Source: Nonomuraea sp. PA05 (GTDB lineage: Bacteria; Actinomycetota; Actinomycetes; Streptosporangiales; Streptosporangiaceae). Taken from it: 64,000 nt of DNA. Position 1 is the stretch's first letter. Each line of letters opens with the position of its first letter. The position numbers and the translations under genes are program-made. Of this stretch, positions 40,976 through 49,832 are shown in pieces. The DNA is taken from assembly GCF_008086045.1 (NCBI RefSeq), contig NZ_VSEY01000046.1, positions 1 to 64,000 on the forward strand. Reading direction: 5' to 3'. The notes under the pieces are model-generated. The model was not told the DNA's origin. It was given only the letters and a program-made list of their open reading frames with translations, and ran no database searches.

Positions 40976-42103
40976 GTGCGCGTGGCACGGACCTTCATGA
41001 AGATCGTTCGCTTCTTCCAGCGTCCCGAGGTCTCCGACCGGACGCTGGTGATCGTGCTCATCATCCCGTCGATCCTGGGCGCCATCGGCGTGATGATCCT
41101 GGGCGACATGCGGCTCGCCCTCGGCAACGTGCACTACGTGCTGACCGTGCTGCCGCTGCTCATGCGCCGCAACCGGCCGATCACCACCATGGCCGTGGTG
41201 GCCGCCGTGGACGCGGTGTGCATCGTGACCGGCCTCGTCGACGGCCTCAACGTCGCCACGCCCGTCGCCCTCTACAGCCTGAGCCGCTTCACGCCCGGCC
41301 GCGCCACCGCCATCGCCTCGGCGGCGGCCTGGCTCTTCTACACCCTCCTGCTGGAGCTCGCCACCCCCATGCAGGCGGCCTGGCTGGCCGCCCTGTTCAC
41401 GGTCGTCCTGCCCGTCGGCCTCGGCCAGCTCGTCCGGCTCAGGGCCGAGCTGGCCGAGCGCGGCAGGCGTGAGGCCGCCGACGCCGCCGTGCGCGACGAG
41501 CGGCGGCGCATCGCCAGGGAGCTGCACGACGTGGTCGCGCACCACATCACGGTCATCAACGCCCTGGTCGGCGGTGCCCGCGCCACCCTCCCACCGGAAC
41601 AGCAGGTCACCAGGGACGCCCTGGAGAGCGCCGAGCAGACCGCCCGCCAGGCCATGTCGGAGATGCGCCGCCTGCTGGACGTGCTCAGGGCCGACGGCAA
41701 CGACGGCCCTGACGCCTCCACCGGCGTGGGCGCAGACCGCCTGCCCGCGCTGATCAAGGAGGCCAGGTCAGCGGGCCTGCCCGCCGACCTGACCGTGACG
41801 GGGGAGGCCGTCGAGCTGCCCGCCGCCGTGGACCACGCCGTCTACCGGATCGTCCAGGAGGCGCTCACCAACACCCGCAAGCACGCGGTCGGCGCCAGGG
41901 CCAGCGTGCGCCTGGCCTACGCGGGCTCCGCCGTGGAGGTGGAGGTGCTCGACGACGGCCTGCCCAAGGACGGCGGCACGCCGGGCTTCGGCCTCGGCGG
42001 CATGGCCGAGCGGGTGGCGCTGTGCGGCGGCCAGCTCTCCACCGGCCCCCGCGCCGAGGGCGGATTCCGCGTGCACGCCCGGCTACCCCTGGAGAAGGCA
42101 TGA
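40976..42103 (+). CDS. NarL-type sensor histidine kinase
   Basis: Protein of 375 aa. The N-terminal 145 residues hold about five transmembrane helices with no sizeable extracytoplasmic domain, so it likely senses within the membrane. The HisKA_3 phosphoacceptor is in RRIARELHDVVAHHITVINA near residue 190, and the ATPase domain shows VYRIVQEALTNTRKHA and GFGLGGMAERV. GTG 40976 is taken as start. Its stop overlaps the start of the response regulator (ATGA). Confidence 0.92.
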   Translation: MRVARTFMKIVRFFQRPEVSDRTLVIVLIIPSILGAIGVMILGDMRLALGNVHYVLTVLPLLMRRNRPITTMAVVAAVDAVCIVTGLVDGLNVATPVALYSLSRFTPGRATAIASAAAWLFYTLLLELATPMQAAWLAALFTVVLPVGLGQLVRLRAELAERGRREAADAAVRDERRRIARELHDVVAHHITVINALVGGARATLPPEQQVTRDALESAEQTARQAMSEMRRLLDVLRADGNDGPDASTGVGADRLPALIKEARSAGLPADLTVTGEAVELPAAVDHAVYRIVQEALTNTRKHAVGARASVRLAYAGSAVEVEVLDDGLPKDGGTPGFGLGGMAERVALCGGQLSTGPRAEGGFRVHARLPLEKA

Positions 42104-42753
42104 TCGCAGTCCTGCTGGCCGACGACCACGCGCTCGTGCGCACGGGCTTCAAGCTGATGCTCGACGCGCAGCCCGACATCGCCGTCGTCGGCGAGGCCGC
42201 GGACGGCGAGCAGGCGGTCGAGCTGAGCAGGCGGCTGCGCCCCGACGTGGTGCTGATGGACCTGCACATGCCCGGCATGGACGGGGTCCGCGCGACCGAG
42301 CTGATCACCACGGAGCTGCCCGGCGTGCGGGTGCTCGCATTGAGCACGTTCGACCTGGACGAGAACGTGGTGGCGGCGCTGCGGGCGGGCGCCGACGGGT
42401 TCCTGCCCAAGGACGTCTCCCCCGAGGAGCTGATCGAGGGCGTCCGCGTCGTGCACCGGGGCGAGTCGGCCGTCGCCCCGCGCCTGCTCACCCGGCTCAT
42501 CGGCACGTTCGTCCGCACCACGCCGCCGCGTACGGCGCCCGCCGAGCTGTCCGGGCTGACGGAGCGCGAGCGGGAGATCCTCCTGCTGATCGCCCGCGGC
42601 CGGTCCAACGCGGAGATCGCCGCCGGCCTGGCCGTCTCCCCCTCCACCGTGAAGAACCACGTGACGAGCCTGTTCGCCAAGCTCGGCGTCAGGGACCGCG
42701 CGCAGGCCGTGATCATCGCATACGAGGCGGCGCTGATCCACCCAGGAGAGTAG
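42100..42753 (+). CDS. NarL/LuxR-type response regulator
   Basis: Protein of 217 aa. The receiver domain has ADDHALVRTGFKLML and the phospho-acceptor Asp in VVLMDLHMPGMDG near residue 53. The LuxR-type HTH shows LTEREREILLLIARGRSNAE and SPSTVKNHVTSLFAKLGVRD. GGAGAAGG precedes ATG 42100. It is the cognate partner of the preceding kinase and probably controls the ABC exporter that begins 80 bp downstream. Confidence 0.94.
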   Translation: MIAVLLADDHALVRTGFKLMLDAQPDIAVVGEAADGEQAVELSRRLRPDVVLMDLHMPGMDGVRATELITTELPGVRVLALSTFDLDENVVAALRAGADGFLPKDVSPEELIEGVRVVHRGESAVAPRLLTRLIGTFVRTTPPRTAPAELSGLTEREREILLLIARGRSNAEIAAGLAVSPSTVKNHVTSLFAKLGVRDRAQAVIIAYEAALIHPGE

Positions 42754-42767
42754 GACCACGGTCCTAC
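42750..42767. promoter_or_regulatory. Perfect palindrome between response regulator and ABC transporter
   Basis: GTAGGACCACGGTCCTAC is an exact 8+8 inverted repeat around AC. It begins on the response-regulator stop codon and lies 67-84 bp ahead of the ABC ATPase start. Size and position fit an operator for a NarL-family regulator. Binding is inferred. Confidence 0.6.
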
Positions 42768-42833
42768 CCCGCCGCCCGGCGAACGGTTCCCTGGCAGGAA
42801 GAAAACCGGCGGGGGCGGCGGCACGCTTGGATC

Positions 42834-43724
42834 ATGACCGCGATTCGAGCAACGAACCTGAGCAAGCGCTACGGCGGCACCACGGCCGTCGCGGACCTGT
42901 CGTTCGACGTCGAGCCCGGTCAGGTGACCGGCTTCCTCGGCCCCAACGGCGCGGGCAAGTCGACCACCATGCGCATGATCCTCGGCCTCGACCGCCCCTC
43001 CGGCGGGTCCGTGCTGGTGGACGGGCGCCCGTACGCGGAGCTGCGGCACCCCCTGCGCAAGGTGGGCGCGCTGCTGGACGCCAAGGCCGTGCACGGCGGG
43101 CGCAGCGCGCGCAACCACCTGCTCGCCATCGCGCAGAGCAACGGCATCCCGGCCCCCCGCGTGGAGGAGGTGCTGGAGATCGTCGGGTTGCGCGAGGTGG
43201 CCAAGCGGCGGGTCGGCGGCTTCTCGCTGGGCATGTCGCAGCGGCTCGGCATCGCCGCCGCGCTGCTCGGCGACCCGGAGATCCTGCTGTTCGACGAGCC
43301 CGTCAACGGGCTCGACCCCGACGGCATCCTGTGGATCCGCACGTTCATGCGCAAGCTGGCGGCCGAGGGGCGGACGGTGTTCGTCTCCAGCCACCTGATG
43401 AGCGAGATGGCGCAGACCGCCGACCACCTGATCGTCATCGGCAAGGGCCGGCTGATCGCCGACACGAGCGTGCGCGAGTTCATCGGCCGCAGCTCCCAGG
43501 GGTACGTGCGGGTCCGCTCGCCCCGGCTGGCCGAGGTGGCCGAGCTGGTCAAGGTCGGCGAGCCGCACCCCGACCACCTGCGGGTGACCGCGATGAGCAC
43601 GCTGGAGATCGGCACCCTGACGGCCAGGGCCGGCATCCCGCTGGAGGAGCTGACGTTCGTGCAGCCCTCGCTGGAGGCGGCCTACATGGAGCTGACCAAG
43701 GACAGTCTGGAGTTCTCGGCATGA
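42834..43724 (+). CDS. ABC transporter ATP-binding protein (ABC-2 exporter type)
   Basis: Protein of 296 aa. Walker A GPNGAGKSTTMR, signature region FSLGMSQRLGIAAALLGDP (LSGGQ equivalent), and Walker B EILLFDEPVNGLDPDGI, with switch His in VSSHLMSEMA. It resembles the BcrA/DrrA branch that powers export of lipophilic compounds or peptides. It overlaps the permease start (ATGA) and follows the two-component system, a layout seen in envelope-stress and antimicrobial-resistance modules. Confidence 0.93.
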   Translation: MTAIRATNLSKRYGGTTAVADLSFDVEPGQVTGFLGPNGAGKSTTMRMILGLDRPSGGSVLVDGRPYAELRHPLRKVGALLDAKAVHGGRSARNHLLAIAQSNGIPAPRVEEVLEIVGLREVAKRRVGGFSLGMSQRLGIAAALLGDPEILLFDEPVNGLDPDGILWIRTFMRKLAAEGRTVFVSSHLMSEMAQTADHLIVIGKGRLIADTSVREFIGRSSQGYVRVRSPRLAEVAELVKVGEPHPDHLRVTAMSTLEIGTLTARAGIPLEELTFVQPSLEAAYMELTKDSLEFSA

Positions 43725-44461
43725 TCGACATCCTCAGGTCCGAATGGACCAAGATCCGCTCGGTGCGCTCCACGGTGTGGACGCTGGCGGCCACCGTCGC
43801 GCTGATGGTGGGCCTGTCCGCACTGCTCAGCGCCTCCGTCAAGGGCACCGCCGACGGGCCCGTCCCGGCCGGGCAGGCGCTCGCCGCGAGCCTGCTCGGG
43901 GTCATGTTCGCGCAGCTCGCCATCGCCACGCTGGGCGTGCTGGTGATCTCCAGCGAGTACCGCACCGGCGGCATCCGCACCTCGCTGATGAGCGTGCCCC
44001 GGCGGATGAGCCTGCTGACCGGCAAGCTCCTCGTGTTCGGCGCGACGTCGCTGGTCGTCTCCGCGCTCGCCTCCGCCGCCGCGATCGGCGTCGGGCTGGC
44101 CTTCACCCAGCCTCCGGACCTCGCGGCGGGCGAGGTCGTCAGGGCGCTGATCGGCTCCTCCCTGTACCTGACCGCCTGCGGCCTCTTCGGGCTGGGGCTC
44201 GGGACACTCGTACGGCACACGCCCGGCGCGATCGTGGCGGCCATCGCGCTCATGCTGGTGCTGCCGCAGGTGGCCAACCAGCTTCCCGGACAGTGGGGCA
44301 GCGTCGTCGCGGAGTACTTCACCACGAACGCCGGGCAGTTGCTCGTCGCCGGGGAGGGGCGCGGGTCGCTGACGCCGTGGAGCGGGTTCGGCGTGTACGT
44401 GGCCTGGGTCGCCGTCGCCACGATCGCGGGCGCGATCCTCATGCAACGCCGCGACGCCTGA
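43721..44461 (+). CDS. ABC-2 type permease
   Basis: Membrane protein of 246 aa with six predicted helices (SEWTKIRSVRSTVWTLAAT opening, then hydrophobic blocks near 55-75, 100-125, 140-165, 170-190 and 220-240). SSEYRTGGIRTSLMSVPRR is a typical ABC-2 loop. Partner of the ATPase gene it overlaps. Substrate unknown. It converges on the MacB-type permease gene, 57 bp away. Confidence 0.9.
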   Translation: MIDILRSEWTKIRSVRSTVWTLAATVALMVGLSALLSASVKGTADGPVPAGQALAASLLGVMFAQLAIATLGVLVISSEYRTGGIRTSLMSVPRRMSLLTGKLLVFGATSLVVSALASAAAIGVGLAFTQPPDLAAGEVVRALIGSSLYLTACGLFGLGLGTLVRHTPGAIVAAIALMLVLPQVANQLPGQWGSVVAEYFTTNAGQLLVAGEGRGSLTPWSGFGVYVAWVAVATIAGAILMQRRDA

Positions 44462-44518
44462 CGCCCACGCGGCGGGCGGCGTTCACGGCGCCGCGACGCC
44501 CGACGGCGGGTTCTGGGC

Positions 44519-45703
44519 TCATTCGGCGCGCAGGGCGATCACCGGGTCCAACCGGCCCGCCCTGCGCGCCGGCGCCACGCCGAAGAACACCCCGACCGCC
44601 GCCGACACCCCGAACGCCAGCGCGATCGACCACCACGTGATCGACGCGGGCACCTCCGTCAGCGCCGCGATCGTCAGCGAGCCGCCCACCCCGAGCACGA
44701 TCCCGATGAGCCCGCCGATCGTCGTCAGCAGCACCGCCTCGATGAGGAACTGCGCCAGGATGTCGCGCTGCCTGGCCCCCAGCGCCTTGCGCAGCCCGAT
44801 CTCCCTGGTCCGCTCGCGCACGCTGACCAGCATGATGTTCGACACACCGACCCCGCCGACCAGCAGCGAGATGCCCGCGATCGCCGCCAGCACGCCGGTG
44901 AGCATGCCCAGCACGCTGCCGACGGTCCCGAGCAGCGCGGTCTGCGTGACCGCCGAGAACTGCTCGCCCGGATACCGGTCCCGCAGCGCCGCCGTCACCC
45001 GGTCCGACAGCGGGTCGATCTCCTCCGGCCCTGACGCGCCCACCGCCATGCCGTTGATCCGCTCGATCCCCAGCAGCCGCTGCGCGGTCGTCACCGGGAT
45101 GTGGATCTCCTGGTCGCGGGAGAGCCCGAACGTCTGCCCCACCGTCGCGTACACGCCGACCACCCGGAACCGCGCCCCCGCCACCGTCACCTGCCGCCCG
45201 ATCGGGTCCAGCTCGCCGAACAGCCGGTCGGCCACCTCCGAGCCGAGCACCGCCACCCTGCGCCGGGTGTCCACGTCGGTCTCGCTCAGCGGGCGGCCCT
45301 TGGCGACCGGCCGCTCGAAGATGTTGACCAGGTTCTGATCGGTGCCGATCACGGTGACGAACGCCTCGGTCCTGCCCACCCGTACGGTCTCGCCCGACTG
45401 CAGCGACACCGTCACCTTGGACGGGTCGCCCACCACCCGCCGCACGTACGCCACGTCGGCCAGGCCCAGCTTGCTCTGCGTGGGGGCGGCGCCGAGGCTG
45501 ATGCGGCCGGGGACGACGAGGATGATGTTGGTGCCCAGGCCGGAGATCTGCCGCTCGATCTCGTCCTTCGCGCCGGTGCCGATGGCGACCAGGATGACGA
45601 CGGCCAGCACGCCGATGATCACGCCCAGCATGGTCAGCACGCTGCGCAGCCGATTCACGCGCAGCGCCTCCAGCGCCATGGCCAGCGCCTCACCGCCCCT
45701 CAT
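44519..45703 (-). CDS. MacB-type FtsX-family ABC permease
   Basis: Protein of 394 aa. A first helix (RLRSVLTMLGVIIGVLAVVI) is followed by a 220-residue extracytoplasmic MacB-PCD domain (TNIILVVPG onward) and three C-terminal helices with VSVRERTREIGLRKALGARQ between them. This is the non-canonical mechanotransmission type of ABC protein (MacB/FtsX/LolC). It overlaps the ATPase gene stop by 4 bp and forms a three-gene set with the ATPase and adaptor. Confidence 0.92.
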   Translation of the reverse strand: MRGGEALAMALEALRVNRLRSVLTMLGVIIGVLAVVILVAIGTGAKDEIERQISGLGTNIILVVPGRISLGAAPTQSKLGLADVAYVRRVVGDPSKVTVSLQSGETVRVGRTEAFVTVIGTDQNLVNIFERPVAKGRPLSETDVDTRRRVAVLGSEVADRLFGELDPIGRQVTVAGARFRVVGVYATVGQTFGLSRDQEIHIPVTTAQRLLGIERINGMAVGASGPEEIDPLSDRVTAALRDRYPGEQFSAVTQTALLGTVGSVLGMLTGVLAAIAGISLLVGGVGVSNIMLVSVRERTREIGLRKALGARQRDILAQFLIEAVLLTTIGGLIGIVLGVGGSLTIAALTEVPASITWWSIALAFGVSAAVGVFFGVAPARRAGRLDPVIALRAE

Positions 45704-46497
45704 GAGCCGCCGCCTTGCCCGCTCGGGCCGCCGTCCCGTTCGCTCGGGCCGCCGTCCCGTTCGCTCGGGCCGCCGTCCTGCTCGCTCGGGCCGCCGTCCC
45801 GTTGGCTCGGGCCGTCGTCCCGTTCGATCACGCCGTCCCGGACGTGGATCTGCCGCCTGGCGTGGGCGGCCACCTCGGCCTCGTGCGTGACCAGCACCAC
45901 CGCCATGCCGCCCGCCTCGTTCAGCCGGTCGAGTATGGCCATCACCTCGGCCCCGTTGCTGGTGTCGAGGTTCCCGGTGGGCTCGTCGGCCAGCAGCACC
46001 TTGGGCTCCCCGACCAGCGCCCTGGCGATGGCCACCCGCTGCTGCTCCCCGCCGGACATCTGCGACGGCCGGTGGTGCAGGCGGTGCCCGAGCCCCACGG
46101 ACTCCAGCGCCGCGCGCGCCCTGGCCCGCCGCTCGGCCCTGCCCAGCCCCCGGTAGACCAGCGGTAGCGCCACGTTGTCCAGCGCGGTCGTCCTGGCCAG
46201 CAGGTGGAAGGACTGGAAGACGAACCCGATCGTCCGGTTGCGCAGCTCGGCCAGCTCCCCGTCCGACAGCCGCGAGATGTCCACCCCGTTCACCTTCAGC
46301 ACGCCGGACGAGGGACGGTCGAGGCAGCCGAGCAGGTGCATGAGCGTGGACTTGCCGGACCCCGACGGCCCGACGACGGCCGCGAACTCGCCCCGCCCGA
46401 TCCGCAGCGACACCCCGCGCAACGCCTCGACGGCCACGCCGTCGAGCTGGTAGCGGCGGGTCAGCTCGACCGCCTCGATGGCCGCGGGGCCCGTCAT
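45700..46497 (-). CDS. MacB-type ABC transporter ATPase with repeated C-terminal tail
   Basis: Protein of 265 aa. Walker A VVGPSGSGKSTLMHLLG, signature MSGGEQQRVAIARAL, Walker B VLLADEPTGNLD. The catalytic core ends near residue 225. The tail is a run of D-G-G-P-S-E-R heptads encoded by five 21-bp units, absent from typical LolD/MacB ATPases. The tail is probably unstructured. ATG 46497 overlaps the adaptor stop (ATGA). The longer frame upstream is shadow. Confidence 0.92.
   Translation of the reverse strand: MTGPAAIEAVELTRRYQLDGVAVEALRGVSLRIGRGEFAAVVGPSGSGKSTLMHLLGCLDRPSSGVLKVNGVDISRLSDGELAELRNRTIGFVFQSFHLLARTTALDNVALPLVYRGLGRAERRARARAALESVGLGHRLHHRPSQMSGGEQQRVAIARALVGEPKVLLADEPTGNLDTSNGAEVMAILDRLNEAGGMAVVLVTHEAEVAAHARRQIHVRDGVIERDDGPSQRDGGPSEQDGGPSERDGGPSERDGGPSGQGGGS
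45721..45825. repeat. Five 21-bp tandem units inside the ABC ATPase gene
   Basis: Units start at 45721, 45742, 45763, 45784 and 45805, each based on GCTCGGGCCGCCGTCCCGTT plus one base. The first two are identical; later ones differ at one to four positions. As 21 is a multiple of three, copy changes keep the reading frame and only alter the length of the C-terminal tail. Confidence 0.9.
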
Positions 46498-47855
46498 GGC
46501 AGCCGCTGCCCTTCCCGTACGGAGTCCGCGCCCCGCACCACGATCCGCTCCCCCACGGACAGCCCGCTCAGCACCTCCACCACGGCGTCCCCCTGGGCGC
46601 CGAGCTTGACCACGCGCCGCTGGGCCACGCCGTTCCTGACCGCCCACACGACGCTCTCGCGCCCGCTGGAGACGACGGCGGAGGCGGGCGCGGCGATGGC
46701 GGACGGCGACTCGCGCACGGTCAGCCGCGCGACCGCGCTCATGCCGGGCTTGGGCGTCGGCGCCGCGGAGCCGTCGTCGAACGTCCCGTCGCCGAGCCTG
46801 AGCCGTACGGGATAGCTGACGCCGCCGGTAGTGCCCTCCATGGGCGTGACGCCGATGCCGGTCACCTCGGCCGCGTACGTGGCGCCGGGCACAGCGTCCA
46901 GCTCGACCTCCGCCTCGACGCCCTCCTCCACGAGCAGCACGTCCGTCTCGTCCACGTCGGCATCGAGCGTCAGCTCGGACACGTCGGTCACGGTGACGAT
47001 CGTGTCTCCGGCGGAGACCGGCACCCCCGCCGCCACGGGTGTGCCCTGCGCGGACCCGCCCCCGGGCACGGAGGGAAGCTGCTGCCCGCCGCCGGGGAGC
47101 TGGCCGAGCAGGCTCTCGACGCCGCCGGGCACGCCGCCGCCGCCCGACACCCTGCCGAGCGTCACGACTCCGGCGAACGGCGCCTTGACGGTCAGCGAGG
47201 TCACCGTCCGCTCGGCCGCCTTGACCGCGGCCTTGGCCTGCGACGCCGAGGCGGCCTGCAACGAGGCCATGGAGTTGGACAGGCCGCTGGTGACCCCCGT
47301 CACGAGGCCGCTGACAGAGCGGTTGAGCTGGGCGGTGATGGAGGCCAGTGCCCTGGTCTGGGCCCTGTACTGGGATCTGGCCAGGTCGATGGCGTTCAGC
47401 AGCTGCCTGCGGGTGCGCTTGTCCTCGACCTTGCGGGCCTCCGCGCGGGCCTTGGCGAAGTGCCGCGCGACCTTGCGGTCGAAGGCGCCGGTGTCGAGCG
47501 ACGGGAGCCGCACGCTGGGGGCGCTGATGCGGGCGGGGGTGGCCATCTCGGACGCCTGGCGAGCCTGGCGGAGCTGGTCCTCGGCCTGGGGCGAGCGGAT
47601 CCTGGCGACGATCTGCCCCTTGCGGACGCGGTCGCCGTCGCGGACGTACAGCTTGGCGATGGTGCCCTGGGCGGGCGAGCGCAGGGTCGCGGAGGCCCGC
47701 GCGCCGATGGTGGCGGGCGCCTCGACGACCTCGGTGACCGGGCCCCGCTGGACGCCGGCGACCTGGACGGTCGGCGGCTCCTGCGAGGTGCAGCCGGTCA
47801 GGGCCAGAAGGACGAGCAACGGGGCGGCCCCGTAACGAATCGTCACCCGACCCAT
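46494..47855 (-). CDS. MacA/HlyD-type membrane fusion (adaptor) lipoprotein
   Basis: Protein of 453 aa with a lipoprotein signal (LLVLLALTGC, Cys near residue 22). A first biotinyl-lipoyl half (ATIGARASATLRSPAQGTIA) leads to a long alpha-hairpin (about 85-215), then a second half (LTVKAPFAGVVTLGRVSGGG), beta-barrel and membrane-proximal parts (VEAEVELDAVPG, SVREGQRLP). A Gly/Pro/Gln-rich insertion lies near residues 230-270. In Gram-positives such adaptors work with MacB-like pumps in the cell envelope. Substrate unknown. Confidence 0.9.
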   Translation of the reverse strand: MGRVTIRYGAAPLLVLLALTGCTSQEPPTVQVAGVQRGPVTEVVEAPATIGARASATLRSPAQGTIAKLYVRDGDRVRKGQIVARIRSPQAEDQLRQARQASEMATPARISAPSVRLPSLDTGAFDRKVARHFAKARAEARKVEDKRTRRQLLNAIDLARSQYRAQTRALASITAQLNRSVSGLVTGVTSGLSNSMASLQAASASQAKAAVKAAERTVTSLTVKAPFAGVVTLGRVSGGGGVPGGVESLLGQLPGGGQQLPSVPGGGSAQGTPVAAGVPVSAGDTIVTVTDVSELTLDADVDETDVLLVEEGVEAEVELDAVPGATYAAEVTGIGVTPMEGTTGGVSYPVRLRLGDGTFDDGSAAPTPKPGMSAVARLTVRESPSAIAAPASAVVSSGRESVVWAVRNGVAQRRVVKLGAQGDAVVEVLSGLSVGERIVVRGADSVREGQRLP

Positions 47856-47899
47856 CGTGGAGCCAGGCCGCTCACCCGCACAAGCGCCCGCTCGGGCCG

Positions 47900-48061
47900 T
47901 TCACCCGAGGGCGGGGATCACGCGAAGGCGGGCCGACGCCCTCAGGCGAGAGTCATCCGGGAGCGAGCGGGCGGGCCAGCCGGGGGCACCCCGCGGGCCA
48001 GCCTGGGGCACCTGGAGGCGAGCAGCCGACCCGGGGCGGGAGTCACCCGGAGGCGAGCTGA
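47900..48061. repeat. Degenerate repeats abutting the proC 3' end
   Basis: The 187-bp spacer between the adaptor gene and proC holds variants of a roughly 20-bp unit, best copies GAGTCACCCGGAGGCGAGC (reaching into the proC stop), GAGTCATCCGGGAGCGAGC and GGATCACGCGAAGGCGGGC. A second motif, GGGCCAGCC(G/T)GGGGCACC, occurs twice. No gene is visible there. Confidence 0.6.
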
Positions 48062-48837
48062 CGGCCCCGGTCGCGGGCGGCCTCGATGGCTGCCAGGAAG
48101 GCGGCGCGCACGCTGTGCCGCTCCAGCTCCGCGATGGCCGCGATCGTCGTGCCGCCCGGCGAGGTGACGGCCTCGCGCAGGATCACGGGGTGCTCCCCGG
48201 AGTCGCGCAGCATCACCGCCGCCCCCACGATCGACTGGGTGACCATGTCGAGCGCGGCGGCCCGCGGCATGCCGAGCAGGATCCCTGCGTCCACCATGGC
48301 CTCGACCAGGTAGAAGAAGTAGGCGGGCCCGCTGCCGGACAGCGCGGTGGCCGCGTCCTGCTGCGACTCGGGGATGCGCAGCACCTTGCCGACGGGCTTG
48401 AGCAGCCCTTCGGTGAGCTTCAGGTGCTCCTCGCCCGCGTACGCGCCCGCCGAGATCACGCTCATCGCCTCGTCGAACCGGATCGGCGTGTTCGACATGA
48501 CCCGCACCACCGGCACCTCCACCCCCAGCCGCTGCTCCACGAACGCCGTGGTGATGCCGGCCGCGGCGGAGATCACCAGCCGCTCGGCGGGCACGTAGGG
48601 GGCGATCTCGGCCAGCAGTGTCCCCATGTCCTGCGGCTTGACCGCCAGGATGAGCGTGTCGGCGGCCTTGGCCGCCTCGGCGTTGGAGACGGTGCGCACG
48701 CCGTACGTCTCGCGCAGCGCCTCGGCCCGCTCGGACCTGCGGGTGGTCGCCATGATGTCGCCCGGCTTGAACCCGGCGCGCAGCAGCCCGGACAGCAGAG
48801 CCTCGCCCATCTTGCCCGTGCCCAGAATCGCGATCAT
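48043..48837 (-). CDS. proC: Pyrroline-5-carboxylate reductase
   Basis: Last step of proline synthesis, NAD(P)H-dependent. It has 264 aa. The Rossmann motif AILGTGKMGEALLSGLLRAG is at the start. The C-terminal catalytic region has ALSGSGPAYFFYLVEAMVDA and VTSPGGTTIAAIAELERHSV. Complete. It lies 66 bp downstream of the proline dehydrogenase gene on the same strand, pairing proline synthesis and breakdown. Confidence 0.96.
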   Translation of the reverse strand: MIAILGTGKMGEALLSGLLRAGFKPGDIMATTRRSERAEALRETYGVRTVSNAEAAKAADTLILAVKPQDMGTLLAEIAPYVPAERLVISAAAGITTAFVEQRLGVEVPVVRVMSNTPIRFDEAMSVISAGAYAGEEHLKLTEGLLKPVGKVLRIPESQQDAATALSGSGPAYFFYLVEAMVDAGILLGMPRAAALDMVTQSIVGAAVMLRDSGEHPVILREAVTSPGGTTIAAIAELERHSVRAAFLAAIEAARDRGRQLASG

Positions 48838-48903
48838 TTCGGCCCCTCGGAGGAAGTCAACGCTGGCCTGGCAGCCTATCGGCTGGCCGGGACGAGCCGC
48901 CGA

Positions 48904-49791
48904 TCAGCGGCGCGACATCAGCGAGCGCAGGAAGAAGGCCAGGTTGCGGGGGCGTTCGGCCAGGCGGCGCATCAGATAGGCGTACCAGTCGGAGCCGAAG
49001 GGCACGTAGACGCGCACGCGGGCGCCGAGCCCCGCCAGGCGTGCCTGCTCTTCGGGGCGCACACCGTACAACATCTGGTACTCGAAGCCGGTCATGTCGC
49101 GGCCGTCGAGCACGGCGAGCGCGGAGGCGATGCGCAGCAGGCGCGGGTCGTGGGTGGCGACCATCGGGTAGCCGGTGCCGGCCATGAGGACCCTCAGGCA
49201 GCGGACGAACGAGCGGTCGATGTCGGCGGGCCTGCCGTAGGCGCCGGGCGCGGTGTAGGCGCCCTTGCACAGCCGCACGCGCGCGCCGCCGAGCTTCTCG
49301 CAGCGGTCGAGCGAGTCGGGCAGGTACGCCTGCACGACCACCCCCACCTCGGGATGGTCCTTGCGCAGGGCGGCGTGCACGGCGTGCAGCCCGGGGATCG
49401 TGTCGTGCTCCTCGGCGTCGAGCGTGACCGTGACGCCCTTGCCCTCGGCGGCCGCGCAGATGGTGGCGGCGTGGGTGAGCGCGAGCCGCTGCGACTGCCG
49501 CAGCCCCAGCGCGGTGAGCTTGACCGACACGTCGGAGCCCGCGGGCAGCAGGTCGAGCAGCGAGACGTAAGTGGCGACGGCCGTCTCGGCCTGGGCCGGG
49601 TCGCTCACCTCCTCGCCGAGGTGATCGGCGCTGACCAGCAGCCCGTCACGGGTCAGCTCGCCGACCACGGCCCCGATGTCGTCGGCGACGTAGCGCCTGA
49701 CCACGTCCGCGGTCAACGGCGAGGTGGTGACGAGCCGCTCGGCGCGCCGGCTCTTCGAAAGGGCGAGCATGGCCTGTCGGAGCACGCGCAC
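48904..49791 (-). CDS. Proline dehydrogenase
   Basis: Monofunctional FAD enzyme of about 295 aa that oxidises proline to pyrroline-5-carboxylate. The (beta/alpha)8 barrel shows DVSVKLTALGLRQSQ, TVTLDAEEHDTIPG, ARVRLCKGAYTAPGAYG, MVATHDPRLLRIA and FEYQMLYGVR, all typical of PutA/PRODH. The start is uncertain: GTG 49791 or GTG 49794. There is no P5C dehydrogenase domain, which would be encoded elsewhere. Confidence 0.93.
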   Translation of the reverse strand: MRVLRQAMLALSKSRRAERLVTTSPLTADVVRRYVADDIGAVVGELTRDGLLVSADHLGEEVSDPAQAETAVATYVSLLDLLPAGSDVSVKLTALGLRQSQRLALTHAATICAAAEGKGVTVTLDAEEHDTIPGLHAVHAALRKDHPEVGVVVQAYLPDSLDRCEKLGGARVRLCKGAYTAPGAYGRPADIDRSFVRCLRVLMAGTGYPMVATHDPRLLRIASALAVLDGRDMTGFEYQMLYGVRPEEQARLAGLGARVRVYVPFGSDWYAYLMRRLAERPRNLAFFLRSLMSRR

Positions 49792-49832
49792 CACACTAGT
49801 CACCTGAACCGCCGGGCGCTGTGATCCGTCGT

